A stretch of 33,554 nt of DNA from JAZDOK01 sp043798715 (GTDB taxonomy: Bacteria; Vulcanimicrobiota; JAZDOK01): positions 1 through 33,554 of the forward strand of contig JAZDOK010000096.1 of assembly GCA_043798715.1 (NCBI GenBank). Direction: 5' to 3'. How positions within the stretch are numbered: the stretch's first letter is position 1; every line of letters starts with the position of its first letter. Under the pieces are notes generated by a model that worked only from the letters and a program-made list of their open reading frames with translations, was not told where the DNA came from and searched no databases. Positions 7,638 through 16,397 of this stretch are shown here, in pieces. A program made the translations under genes and the position numbers.

Positions 7638-9423
7638 GCAAAGGCCGCAACCTTATCTCGAACAACGTTAGAACATGCCTCTTACAGGGAAATTGCTCAA
7701 GTGAGATTCCAACAGGCCGTTCGTCACAATAGGCCCAAATGATAGGATATTGAGATGTTCCATTATTGGGGTAACTATAATTCATGTCCTTGTTCATCCT
7801 CTGGAGCACGGCTGATTTATAATCTAAATTTCCGGGAGTCTGCAGATCTTCAGTATTTGCTTCGACCACATGCTCGCCCGGAGGGATGTCTCTCATGCTA
7901 TACGTGGCTTCTGGAAGAGACAAATAACAATTTGTTAAGTGATAGCCTGTGTCGTTCTTCATCTTGAGGATGGGCTCCTCATACCCGGCAAAAGAAAGTT
8001 CTCCTGATATCGTTCCGGGGAGCCTTACGATGCTTTCAAAGATAAAGCTTTTCAGCGTCCACTGATTTTGAGGGAAATATATTGACCATCCACCATCTTC
8101 ACATATTTCGTAGGGTTTAATTTTTTTTCGGTTGAAATCCCTATCGAACACATAGCCGCACCCGCGACCATCGGCAAAATTGAGTTGATAGATGTTTTTT
8201 TTGCCGGCGAAAAAAGACCCGTAAGTGCTGCAGGTGGCTTCCTTATCCCCCTGGTACAGCGTGATACATGAAAATGTAGTCAGAATATTGTCATGGCCTT
8301 TCATCCAGGTAGCCCAGAGAAAGGCAGTCAGTGAAAAAACAAGGGAGATGACAGGGATGGTCACCAGCAGCATTTCTTTTCGACCCTTTCTTCTGAGCAG
8401 GAAGTAGTTGAAGGGACCGACGATGAGGAAAAAGAGAAGAAGATATAGGAAAACAGCGATCGTCGATGGCGCAAGAATGCGGGAAAGCGGCGGACTCTCC
8501 CAGGTTAAGTAAGAGAGGCCCTTCTCAGGGGAGGGTTCTGGATGCTGAATAGACAAGGGTATCGCCCATAAAGTTGGATCTTGCTCGTTAAAAAAGCGTT
8601 CCTCCACGAAGGAAGAAGGGATATAGACCCGTCCCTGACCGATAATAAGAATGTCAAATGGCTCATTAGAGGTTTCTGGAGAAATTCTCCTGCCTCTGAG
8701 AAACGAAGGTTGGAAGTGGGAAAGACTTTGATAAGAAAGAATCAGACGACCACCCCGGTAGAGCCAGTCTCCAATGGCTTCCAACTGTTGATCGCTCAGA
8801 TTTTCCAGAGGAACGTCGTGAATGATGAGCATATCAACGTTGTCGAGCCCCATCCACTGCGGAGGAAGTGCATCTTTATCGGTTATATATACTGAAATAT
8901 TACGCTCCTGTCCCTTATATTTGGCAGTTTTGGTTGGCAAATTAAAGCTTCCCCTTGCAGAAGAAATAACGAGGACATTGAAAATATTTGTGTCATAATT
9001 TTCATAACGCGAGCCGAGTATTTTATTAATATTCAACTGCTCCTGCAGGATAGTTTCATTCCCTTGGGTTAGCTTGAGAAGAGGATAAAGACCCTGGCAA
9101 CCGCTTTTTTGATAGTAGAAGAAAAAGCTCCTGGTTTCATTGGCAGGAAGCTCTACTTCCTTTTGATACACCGCCGCTATGCCGCCGTGTCCAGAATAAG
9201 GATCTGAATCTTCCAGTGTCAGTTGTCCTTTAATTAGCGGCCCGTTGTTCGTTAACGTCACCTGTATGGGAATCCATTGGCCAAAATTTTTTGAGAAAAG
9301 AGAAGAGCACATTATCTGGAGGCGATCCTGAGCTCTCAGCGGAATATGAAACGAGGCACCAATAAAGAAAATTAATGTCAATAAAAATAATGCTCTTCCG
9401 CGCCTGACAAAAAACCAGAACAA
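7630..9423 (-). CDS. Exported, membrane-anchored protein of an ABC export operon
   Basis: The N-terminus (ALFLLTLIFFIGASF) is a signal sequence or anchor. Residues 30-300 form an extracytoplasmic part with a beta-rich front and a GATase-like stretch (VDMLIIHDVPLENLS, then GDWLYRGGRLILS), as in proteins paired with GldF/GldG-like transporters. Two membrane helices follow (about 318-342 and 350-374), with GPFNYFLLRRKG between them. Residues 375-597 are again beta-rich. The start is TTG with GGGGGTGG upstream; no in-frame ATG exists between it and the promoter. It is first in the operon. I do not recognise a named family with certainty. Confidence 0.75.
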   Translation of the reverse strand: MFWFFVRRGRALFLLTLIFFIGASFHIPLRAQDRLQIMCSSLFSKNFGQWIPIQVTLTNNGPLIKGQLTLEDSDPYSGHGGIAAVYQKEVELPANETRSFFFYYQKSGCQGLYPLLKLTQGNETILQEQLNINKILGSRYENYDTNIFNVLVISSARGSFNLPTKTAKYKGQERNISVYITDKDALPPQWMGLDNVDMLIIHDVPLENLSDQQLEAIGDWLYRGGRLILSYQSLSHFQPSFLRGRRISPETSNEPFDILIIGQGRVYIPSSFVEERFFNEQDPTLWAIPLSIQHPEPSPEKGLSYLTWESPPLSRILAPSTIAVFLYLLLFFLIVGPFNYFLLRRKGRKEMLLVTIPVISLVFSLTAFLWATWMKGHDNILTTFSCITLYQGDKEATCSTYGSFFAGKKNIYQLNFADGRGCGYVFDRDFNRKKIKPYEICEDGGWSIYFPQNQWTLKSFIFESIVRLPGTISGELSFAGYEEPILKMKNDTGYHLTNCYLSLPEATYSMRDIPPGEHVVEANTEDLQTPGNLDYKSAVLQRMNKDMNYSYPNNGTSQYPIIWAYCDERPVGISLEQFPCKRHVLTLFEIRLRPLHD

Positions 9424-9441
9424 GCCGCGACCACCCCCAAT

Positions 9442-9456
9442 GTCGTCATTGACGAC
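9442..9456. promoter_or_regulatory. Perfect inverted repeat GTCGTCA-T-TGACGAC
   Basis: A 15-base perfect dyad lies between the -10 of the ABC operon promoter and its TTG start. Its position would suit a repressor roadblock, but this is inference from symmetry alone. Confidence 0.35.
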
Positions 9457-9487
9457 GAACCCTCGGGCTCGAATTTAAATCGCCTTC

Positions 9488-9516
9488 ATTATACCAATTG
9501 GGCGGAACAAAAGCAA
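9488..9516 (-). promoter_or_regulatory. Promoter of the ABC export operon
   Basis: A perfect -10 TATAAT (9493-9488) follows a weak -35 TTGCTT (9516-9511) at 17 bases, giving a leader of about 60 bases. The weak -35 suggests activation or a low basal rate. Confidence 0.5.
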
Positions 9517-9541
9517 CGGCCAGGCGATGCCATATAACGCC

Positions 9542-9555
9542 GGGTCAGGTGACCC
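9542..9555. promoter_or_regulatory. Inverted repeat GGGTCA-GG-TGACCC
   Basis: A perfect 6-base dyad lies in the gap between the divergent ABC operon and the radical SAM gene. It is a possible operator; nothing else supports it. Confidence 0.25.
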
Positions 9556-9642
9556 TGCCACTACGCACCGCTTGCCCTACATCCTGCAAAGGGAATCAGA
9601 GAGAAGGCACGGAATTACCTCTCCGGAAAGGCAAGACGTCGC

Positions 9643-11265
9643 ATGAGTTGGAAATTACTGGAAGAGGCCCGGCAGGTGCTGGGCAGGGAGACCCGGCTTA
9701 TGTCCCCCCCATCGGGGGGAGGGCTTCGCTGGGTACTGGCCTACCCCAACACTTATTTCACAGGCATGTCCAGCCTGGGGTTCCAGACCGTTTTCGGCCT
9801 CTTAAATGGCCTTCCCGGCGTCACCTGCGAGCGGGCCTTTCTCCCTGATCGCGAAAGTCTCCGGGAGTTTATTAATTCCGGCCGGGCACTGTTTTCCCTC
9901 GAATCGCAGAGGCCGATCCAGGAATGCGACGTGCTGGGCTTTTCTCTGGCCTATGAGCCTGACATCTTAAATATTCTGAAAATCCTGGATCTGACCGGCA
10001 TTCCGCTTCTGGCCGCCGAGAGGGATGAATCGCATCCCATCGTGGCCGTTGGGGGCGCGGTTGCGACCTTGAACCCCGATCCGCTGGCCAACTTCGTTGA
10101 TTTCTGCGTGGTCGGGGAGGCGGAGGAGGTCCTGCCTCCCCTTAACCGCGTCCTCCTGCAAAAAGACTCCATGAGCCGTCCGGAGCTCCTGCGGGAATTG
10201 GCGCGTATTCCCGGCGTCTATGTCCCCTCTCTATATCGCTTTTCCTTCCAGGGAGCGCACCTTTCAGAAATCGAGCCCCTGAACGGGGCTCCCGCCTGCG
10301 TCGTGAGACAGGCGCCCCCGGAGCTTTCTTTTATGACGCACAGTTTGATCCTGAGCCCGGACACGGAATTCTCCGGGACGTTTATCATCGAGCTTATGCG
10401 CGGCTGCCCCTGGCACTGCCGCTTCTGCGTCATCGGGAGCTGTTTCGGCCCCTTCCGCCTGCGGGGGGGGGACGCCCTTCTTGAGGCGGCCAGGAAGCAT
10501 CTCGGACACACGAAAAGAGTGGGGCTTCTCGGGGCCTCGGTCACCGATCATCCGGATCTTGAGCGCATCTGCCGGGAACTGGCGGAGGAGGGAGCGGAAA
10601 TCTCTTTCTCTTCCATGCGGGCCGGCTCCGTCTCGGCCGGGCTTCTGGAGGCGCTGGTCCGGGGAGGACAGAGGACCATGACCCTGGCTCCGGAGACGCC
10701 GGATGAGGCGGAAAGATCGGCCCTGGGCAAGTCTTTACCGGACGAAGCAATCTTTCAGAGCCTGGCCCTGGCCTCAAAAGCCGGGATTCGGCAGGTCCGT
10801 CTATATTTCATGCTGGGGCTTCCAGGGGAGAAAAGCGGCTCCGGCTTCAGGATCGCCTCCTTCCTGAAAAAAATAAGGGGGGATTTTCCCGGCCTGGCTT
10901 TCAGCGCAAGCGTCGCCCCCTTTGTTCCCAAGCCGAAGACCAAATTTCAGAACGCCCCCATGGCGTCTATTACGCATCTCAGGGAGGAGATGGACGCTTT
11001 AAGAGGAGCGCTCCGGGGAGCGGGCAGAATCAGCCTCCAGGCGGAGAGCCCCGAGCGGGCCTCTATTCAGGCGATCATTTCCAGGGGGGATCGGAGGCTT
11101 TCCAAAACCTTCCTGGAATGCTATGATAAAGGCACATCCGCTTCCTGGGAAAAAGCCCTGAAGCACCTTGATTTTAATGCTTTATCCTTCCTTGAAGAGA
11201 GAAATCCGGCGGCGGCTTCTCCCTGGGATGTGATACTCAGTCAAAAAAAAGGTGGGACGGAATGA
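9643..11265 (+). CDS. B12-binding-domain radical SAM protein
   Basis: The first 200 residues form a cobalamin-binding-like Rossmann domain (YPNTYFTGMSSLGFQ, then GFSLAYEPDILN and VAVGGAVATLNPDP). The radical SAM core follows, with the 4Fe-4S motif CPWHCRFC (Cys255, Cys259, Cys262). A later segment, LYFMLGLPGE, is usual for this superfamily. Members do radical chemistry such as methylation or methylthiolation; the substrate cannot be read here. GGAAAGG sits upstream of the ATG. It is first in a coupled five-gene run, and its last 4 bases overlap the pgeF start. Confidence 0.88.
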   Translation: MSWKLLEEARQVLGRETRLMSPPSGGGLRWVLAYPNTYFTGMSSLGFQTVFGLLNGLPGVTCERAFLPDRESLREFINSGRALFSLESQRPIQECDVLGFSLAYEPDILNILKILDLTGIPLLAAERDESHPIVAVGGAVATLNPDPLANFVDFCVVGEAEEVLPPLNRVLLQKDSMSRPELLRELARIPGVYVPSLYRFSFQGAHLSEIEPLNGAPACVVRQAPPELSFMTHSLILSPDTEFSGTFIIELMRGCPWHCRFCVIGSCFGPFRLRGGDALLEAARKHLGHTKRVGLLGASVTDHPDLERICRELAEEGAEISFSSMRAGSVSAGLLEALVRGGQRTMTLAPETPDEAERSALGKSLPDEAIFQSLALASKAGIRQVRLYFMLGLPGEKSGSGFRIASFLKKIRGDFPGLAFSASVAPFVPKPKTKFQNAPMASITHLREEMDALRGALRGAGRISLQAESPERASIQAIISRGDRRLSKTFLECYDKGTSASWEKALKHLDFNALSFLEERNPAAASPWDVILSQKKGGTE

Positions 11266-12125
11266 AACCGCATGGTATAATGAGGAAAAGAGGCGGAATT
11301 ACCTATATCTCTTTCAGCCACTTCGAGGAGAATGGGGGAGTTCTGGCCGCATTTACAACCCGCCTGGGCGGATTCAGCGCAACTCCCTACGACACGCTCA
11401 ACGTTGGGCTTTTCTGTGGGGACAAGCCATACCATGTCCAGGAGAACAGAAGAAAAATTGAGTCTGCGCTGGCAGTCTCTCTCCGGGACAGGGTGCTCAT
11501 CGTCCACGGCAACCAAATACTGGTTGCGGAGAGGGAACTTCGGAATGATGAACTTCCGGAGGGAGATGCAATTCTCACCTGCCTTCCGGGATATTCTCTT
11601 TCGATGACCTTTGCCGACTGCGTGCCGGTTTACCTGTATGATCCCGATTGGAAGGCGATCGCCCTGGTTCACGCCGGCTGGCGGGGCACTCTGGCCGGGA
11701 TTTCCGCTCTGGCGGTGGAGCGGATGATCTGCGAATACGGCTCCGCTCCGGGGCGGATCCTGGCGGCCATCGGCCCTTCTATCGGCCCCTGCTGTTTCAT
11801 GGTGGACGCGGAGGTCGCCTCCCGGTTTTCCGAAAAATTCCCTTACGGGCAGGACTTGATACATGGAATGGCAAATATTTCAAGTAAGGAACAGGATGAA
11901 GGTGATGGGACAAGCCCGTCTCGGAATTGCACTTACATCGATCTCTGGGATGCCAACCGGAGGCAGCTTGTTGAAAGCGGAATCCATGATGAAAATATTG
12001 CCGTAAGCGGGTTTTGCACCTCCTGCCGGAAGGATCTGTTTTTCTCCTACCGCCGGGACGGGCGTACAAGCGGCCGGATGGCCGCAATCATGTCAATAAA
12101 CAAGAAGGTGGACAAGGATGCCTAA
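11262..12125 (+). CDS. pgeF: Laccase-domain protein PgeF/YfiH (peptidoglycan editing factor)
   Basis: This 287-residue protein has all the family blocks: FTTRLGGFS near the start, VHGNQI, FADCVPV, HAGWRGTLAGI, GPSIGPCC and the closing FSYRRDGRTSGRM. The conserved His and Cys residues form the metal site. PgeF/YfiH prevents mis-incorporation of serine in peptidoglycan precursors in E. coli, and relatives show purine nucleoside phosphorylase activity. A probable insertion near residues 200-225 (ISSKEQDEGDGTSP) is lineage-specific. The ATG overlaps the radical SAM stop and the end overlaps the response regulator start by 8 bases, so it is probably coupled to the two-component genes. Confidence 0.9.
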   Translation: MKPHGIMRKRGGITYISFSHFEENGGVLAAFTTRLGGFSATPYDTLNVGLFCGDKPYHVQENRRKIESALAVSLRDRVLIVHGNQILVAERELRNDELPEGDAILTCLPGYSLSMTFADCVPVYLYDPDWKAIALVHAGWRGTLAGISALAVERMICEYGSAPGRILAAIGPSIGPCCFMVDAEVASRFSEKFPYGQDLIHGMANISSKEQDEGDGTSPSRNCTYIDLWDANRRQLVESGIHDENIAVSGFCTSCRKDLFFSYRRDGRTSGRMAAIMSINKKVDKDA

Positions 12126-12813
12126 AGAGAAAATCATGGTAGTGGATGACGAACGAAACATCGTGGAGCTCGTCAAGTACAACCTCGAAAAAGAGGGTTA
12201 CGACGTCATCTGCGCCTATGACGGCTTTGAGGCCGTCAATCTGGCCAAGCAGGACCGCCCCGACCTCATCGTCCTGGACATCATGCTCCCGGGCCAGGGT
12301 GGCCTGGAGGTCTGCCGGGCTCTCCGGAAGGAGACCAAGATTCCCATCATAATGGCCACGGCCAAGGGGGAGGAGATTGACAAAATCCTGGGCCTGGAGC
12401 TGGGCGCCGACGACTACGTAGTCAAGCCGTTCAGTCCCCGCGAGCTGGTGGCCAGGGTCAAGGCCATCCTCAGGAGAACCTCTTCCAAGGCCGAGGAAAA
12501 GGACAAACTCCTCTTCGACGATATCGCGATCAACCTGGTGAAACACGAGGTTCGCAAGAAGGGCGAAATTGTAGATTTGAAACCCAAGGAATTCGATCTT
12601 TTGAAGCTCCTGGCGGCCAACGCGGGAAAAGTTTTCACCCGGGATTTCCTGCTGGAACAGCTCTGGGGCTATGATTATCTCGGCGATACCCGGACCGTGG
12701 ACGTCCACATGCGGCGCCTGCGGCAGAAGATAGAAAACGATCCCGCCACCCCCTTCTACCTCAAGACAGTGCACGGGATCGGCTACAAATTCCAGTACGA
12801 GGAGAAGGAATAG
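12118..12813 (+). CDS. OmpR/PhoB-family response regulator
   Basis: The receiver domain has the acidic pair Asp10/Asp11, phospho-acceptor Asp54 in IVLDIML, Thr81 and Lys103 in VVKPFS. The C-terminal winged helix (about 130-228) has LLEQLWGYDYLGDTRTVDVHMRRLRQKI, shared with PhoB. It would bind DNA as a dimer after phosphorylation by one or both downstream kinases. AAGGTGG precedes the ATG, inside the end of pgeF. The closest named relatives are PhoB, but no pho genes are nearby, so the stimulus is unknown. Confidence 0.93.
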   Translation: MPKEKIMVVDDERNIVELVKYNLEKEGYDVICAYDGFEAVNLAKQDRPDLIVLDIMLPGQGGLEVCRALRKETKIPIIMATAKGEEIDKILGLELGADDYVVKPFSPRELVARVKAILRRTSSKAEEKDKLLFDDIAINLVKHEVRKKGEIVDLKPKEFDLLKLLAANAGKVFTRDFLLEQLWGYDYLGDTRTVDVHMRRLRQKIENDPATPFYLKTVHGIGYKFQYEEKE

Positions 12814-12817
12814 CGCG

Positions 12818-13882
12818 ATGCCCAGGAGCGCACTGGGAAGGCTGAACGAAATACTCCTGGACAATCTGGATGATTCCGTGATGGCCATAGACCGCGAGGG
12901 AAAGGTGCTCGCCTTCAACCAGGCCGCATCGGAGCTCTTTTCCATCCCGCGGGAAAAGATACTCAAGAAAAGCCTCTGGGATGCGCTCAAAATGTCGGAT
13001 TTCACCAGGACGCTCATCGCCCTTGTGAAAGAGCCCGAAGCGAAGAGGCGGGACATGGTCGTCATCTTTCCGGGGGACAAGGTCTTCCTGGCCGATATGC
13101 TGCCGGTGCGAGGTGCGGACGGACGCCTCCAGGGCGCCATCGCCATTCTTAAGGATCTCACTGAACTGCGCCGCATAGAACAGGCCATGCACCACTTTGT
13201 GGCCAATGTCTCCCACGAGCTCAAAACGCCGCTCACCGCCATAAAGGGATTTGTGGAGACCCTTCTGGAAGGCGCCATGGACGACCCCGAGATCTGCCAC
13301 CGTTTCCTGCACATCATCAACGATGAGACCAACCGCCTGGCCCGCCTCATAATCAGCCTGCTGGACATCTCCTCCATGGCCGCCCATAAGGAGGAACTCA
13401 AGCGCAAGCCGGTTCAATTCAGGCAACTGCTTGATAAGGCGCTTAAAATTCTGGAGCCTCTGGCCGCCCGAAAAAACGTCGCGATCGAAGTTCTGGTTTC
13501 AAAAAAACTTCCATATATCTCAGTGGATGAGGACAAAATTTCGCAGGTGCTGGTAAACCTCCTGGATAACGCCATCAAGTTTACGGCTCTGAAATCCAAA
13601 GGCAGCGTCACCGTAGAGGCACAGGAGGAGAATGATGGCCTCCGGGTCTCGATAACCGACAAGGGCATCGGTATTCCCGCGGACGAAGTCGACAAGATAT
13701 TTGACCGTTTCTACCGGGTGAAATCAGGGCCGTCGGCGGAGCTGGGGGGGACAGGTCTGGGTCTGTCCATCACCCGCCAGATCGTAGAGGCCCACGGCGG
13801 GACGATCGACGTAAGCTCTACTTTCGGCCAGGGAAGCACCTTTACTTTCTTTCTGCCCGCCGAGAAGGCGCCATCAAAATGA
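12818..13882 (+). CDS. Soluble PAS-domain sensor histidine kinase (PhoR-like core)
   Basis: This 354-residue kinase starts almost directly with a PAS domain (about 8-118: LDDSVMAIDREGKVLAFNQ). HisKA with His133 in NVSHELKTPLT follows, and then HATPase_c with N-box LLDNAIKF, DKGIGIP, FDRFYRV and GTGLGLSI. No membrane helix is visible, unlike typical PhoR, so sensing is likely cytosolic. It starts 4 bases after the regulator and overlaps the next kinase by 4 bases (ATGA). Confidence 0.92.
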   Translation: MPRSALGRLNEILLDNLDDSVMAIDREGKVLAFNQAASELFSIPREKILKKSLWDALKMSDFTRTLIALVKEPEAKRRDMVVIFPGDKVFLADMLPVRGADGRLQGAIAILKDLTELRRIEQAMHHFVANVSHELKTPLTAIKGFVETLLEGAMDDPEICHRFLHIINDETNRLARLIISLLDISSMAAHKEELKRKPVQFRQLLDKALKILEPLAARKNVAIEVLVSKKLPYISVDEDKISQVLVNLLDNAIKFTALKSKGSVTVEAQEENDGLRVSITDKGIGIPADEVDKIFDRFYRVKSGPSAELGGTGLGLSITRQIVEAHGGTIDVSSTFGQGSTFTFFLPAEKAPSK

Positions 13883-15123
13883 CGAACAAGAAAGACCCGA
13901 ACGAAACACTTTCTCCGCAATATGACCGGCTGACGGGCCTGCCCATTCTCTCGTCCGTGTATGGGCTGGTGAAGGAGGGTCTGGATCTGCACGAGAAGGT
14001 GGGTTTTCTCTATTTTGACGTCATCCAGTTCCGGGAACTGGAAACGAAGTTCGGACGCGGCGCCTGCCGGCGCCTTCTCGCCGTGCTGGGCGATGCACTT
14101 AAAAGTCAGAGGGGGAAGCTATTCCGGGAGGAGGATCTGGTCGCCGTCGGGGGGGTTGAAGCGGATTATTTCGTCATCTTTTTATTCTCTCCGCCCCGCC
14201 GCAAGGAGCAGTTCACTTCCACCGATCTCAAGCTCATCTCCTACCGGGTGCTTCAAAAGCTGCAGAACATTCTCAGCGAGGAAGGTCCCCGCCTGGGATT
14301 CGAGGAGAAGATAGACTTTCACACCGGCTATACCGTCATCAGCGCGGAGCCCGGAATTGACGTGGAGCGCCTGATCTACGAGGCCCAGAAGGAAGCGACC
14401 TTAAGATCGCGGATGGAAGAGATCATGACCCAGTTTGTCTCCAATGTCTCCCACGAACTGAGGACGCCTCTCACCTGCATCAAGGGATACGTGGAGACCC
14501 TTCTGGAAGGGGCCATGAATGAGGAAGCCACTTTGAGAAAATTCCTCCAGGTCATAAGCGACGAGACGGAACGGATGGAGCGCCTCATCAACGACCTCCT
14601 GGATCTTTCGATGATCGAGGCCCGCCAGGTGTCCCTAAACTTTGACGAGGTGGATATGAGAAAACTCGTCCAGGATACCGTGGACGTTCTCATGCCTTAT
14701 GCCCAGCGCCGCCGTGTCCGCCTGGAGGTGCGCCTCCCAAGGCAGCCCATTTTGCTAAATGCCGATGAAGACCGCCTGCGCCAGGTTCTGATCAATCTCG
14801 CGGAGAACGCGATCAAGCACTCAAATGCCGGCGAGGCGGTCACGCTCTCCGTCCGACGCTGCGGCAAAGAAGTGGAAGTAAGCGTCCTGGATCGGGGGAT
14901 CGGGATTCCGCCGGCGGAGAAGGAGAAGATTTTCGATCGATTCTACCGGGTCACCCGCAACCGCCGCTCCCCTGAAGGGGGAAGGGGGCTGGGACTGGCC
15001 ATCGCCAGGAATATCGTGGAAGCTCACGGAGGAACAATCGGCGTCAAAAGCCGCCTGGGAAAAGGGAGCCGCTTCGTCTTCACCATCCCCACCGAGGAAG
15101 ATTTCTGGAAAGAGGCCGACTAG
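13879..15123 (+). CDS. Second histidine kinase with degenerate GGDEF-like front domain
   Basis: Residues 18-175 resemble a GGDEF domain: LTGLPIL, LYFDVIQFRELETKFG, GGVEADYFVIFL in place of the GGDEF loop, then a closing YEAQKEA. The altered loop and lost acidic residues argue against diguanylate cyclase activity, so it may be a ligand or interaction domain. HisKA has His192 in NVSHELRTPLT; HATPase_c has NLAENAIKHS, DRGIGIP and GRGLGLAI. Its kinase core is strikingly like the preceding one (IKGYVETLLEGAM against IKGFVETLLEGAM), pointing to tandem duplication with a new input domain. No membrane helix is seen. It converges with and overlaps the flavoprotein gene by 4 bases. Confidence 0.88.
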   Translation: MTNKKDPNETLSPQYDRLTGLPILSSVYGLVKEGLDLHEKVGFLYFDVIQFRELETKFGRGACRRLLAVLGDALKSQRGKLFREEDLVAVGGVEADYFVIFLFSPPRRKEQFTSTDLKLISYRVLQKLQNILSEEGPRLGFEEKIDFHTGYTVISAEPGIDVERLIYEAQKEATLRSRMEEIMTQFVSNVSHELRTPLTCIKGYVETLLEGAMNEEATLRKFLQVISDETERMERLINDLLDLSMIEARQVSLNFDEVDMRKLVQDTVDVLMPYAQRRRVRLEVRLPRQPILLNADEDRLRQVLINLAENAIKHSNAGEAVTLSVRRCGKEVEVSVLDRGIGIPPAEKEKIFDRFYRVTRNRRSPEGGRGLGLAIARNIVEAHGGTIGVKSRLGKGSRFVFTIPTEEDFWKEAD

Positions 15124-16397
15124 GCCTTACCCCTGTTTCCTCTCGCCTCAGCGGCCGCACTCTCCCCTGCCAGATAGCCCGTAGAAAAGGCCGCCTGCAA
15201 ATTGTAACCGCCGGTCCGGGCGTCTACATCTATAATCTCTCCGCAGAAAAAAAGATTCTTAAGTAATCGCGATGCCATCGTATGGGGATCGATCTCGCGG
15301 ACCTGGACCCCGCCCCGCGTCACGATGGCCTCCTCGATGGGACGGGTGCCGGCGATCGTGAACGAAAAATCCTTAAGTAGATTTATCAGGCGAGCCCGCT
15401 CCTCCTTCGTGAGCTGGTTCACCTTTTTCTCAGGCGGGATTTTCAGGAGCTTAAGGAACACCTCGATCATTTTTTTTGGAAGAAGTTCGGCCAGGTAGTT
15501 CTTGAATTCCCGGCGGCCGAAATCCTTCATATCGCGTAAGAGCCTCTCCTGTAATTTGTTTTCATCGAGAGCGGGTTTAAGATCAATGGAGAGGGTTGCT
15601 TTCCCGTGCCTTTCGATGAGGTCCCCGGCGGCGGCGCTTAAACTCAGGATGATGGGGCCCGAGACGCCGAAATGGGTAAAGAGCATCTCTCCGAACTCCG
15701 AGGTCTCCTCCTTACCTGAGACCTGGAGGGCGGCCCGCACGTTCCGTAGAGAAAGGCCCTGGAGGGATCGGATAAAGTCCTCTTTTGCCGCAAGCGGCAC
15801 GAGGGCCGGCCTGAGGGGAACGATAATGTGGCCCAGCCTTTCGGCCATGGCGTAGCCGTCACCGGTGGAGCCGGTGCCCGGATATGACTTCCCGCCGGTG
15901 GCCAGAACAACGCTTCGGGCGGGGAGGAAGCTCCCGTCGGCCAGGGTGACTCCCGTGACTTTACCGTCCCGGGCCTCCACGGAGCGGACCTTCGATTGGA
16001 AGCGAATCCGCACCCTCCCCTCCCGCAGGTAACCGAGCAAAACATCGAGCACGGAGGAGGCCTGGTCAGTTTCGGGAAAGATACGCCCGCCCCTCTCCGT
16101 CTTGAGGGCCAGACCCCGCCCTTGAAAAAATGCCGCCAGGTTTTCATTTGAAAGGCGGTGGAAGGCGTGACGCAGAAAGTTGCGGGTCGCCCCGAAGTTC
16201 TGGAGAAATTCCTCGATTTCTCCGGCGTTGGTGAGGTTGCAGCGCCCTTTGCCGCTGATGAGAAGCTTAAGGCCCGGGCCATTCATCTTTTCGAGCAGGA
16301 GCACCGAGGCTCCGCACTCGGCCGCACGGCCCGCCGCCATAAGCCCCGAGGCGCCGCCGCCGATTATAATGACTTCATCGGGCATTTTAATATTCAT
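15120..16397 (-). CDS. HI0933/BaiN-type flavoprotein (NAD(P)/FAD-dependent oxidoreductase)
   Basis: The FAD-binding front is EVIIIGGGASGLMAAGRAAECG (residues 7-28) and the family marker is GKGRCNLTN. Later come an ATGGKSYPGTGSTG segment and a closing GGYNLQAAFSTGYLAG. The length (425) is normal. The biological role of most members is unknown; some reduce steroid or bile acid intermediates. The ATG at 16397 shares one base with the upstream stop (TAATG); Met5 at 16385 is an alternative start. It is likely co-transcribed with the YgjP-like gene. Confidence 0.9.
   Translation of the reverse strand: MNIKMPDEVIIIGGGASGLMAAGRAAECGASVLLLEKMNGPGLKLLISGKGRCNLTNAGEIEEFLQNFGATRNFLRHAFHRLSNENLAAFFQGRGLALKTERGGRIFPETDQASSVLDVLLGYLREGRVRIRFQSKVRSVEARDGKVTGVTLADGSFLPARSVVLATGGKSYPGTGSTGDGYAMAERLGHIIVPLRPALVPLAAKEDFIRSLQGLSLRNVRAALQVSGKEETSEFGEMLFTHFGVSGPIILSLSAAAGDLIERHGKATLSIDLKPALDENKLQERLLRDMKDFGRREFKNYLAELLPKKMIEVFLKLLKIPPEKKVNQLTKEERARLINLLKDFSFTIAGTRPIEEAIVTRGGVQVREIDPHTMASRLLKNLFFCGEIIDVDARTGGYNLQAAFSTGYLAGESAAAEARGNRGKA

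Noticed and set aside
3341..9543. The 14-base word CCATATAACGCCGG at 3341-3354 and 9530-9543
   Set aside because: One or two exact 14-base matches are expected by chance in 33 kb. The first is explained by a -10 element and the second has no -35 partner.
12088..13407. Long minus-strand frame opposite the response regulator and first kinase
   Set aside because: It is an antisense shadow of two clear genes in GC-rich sequence.
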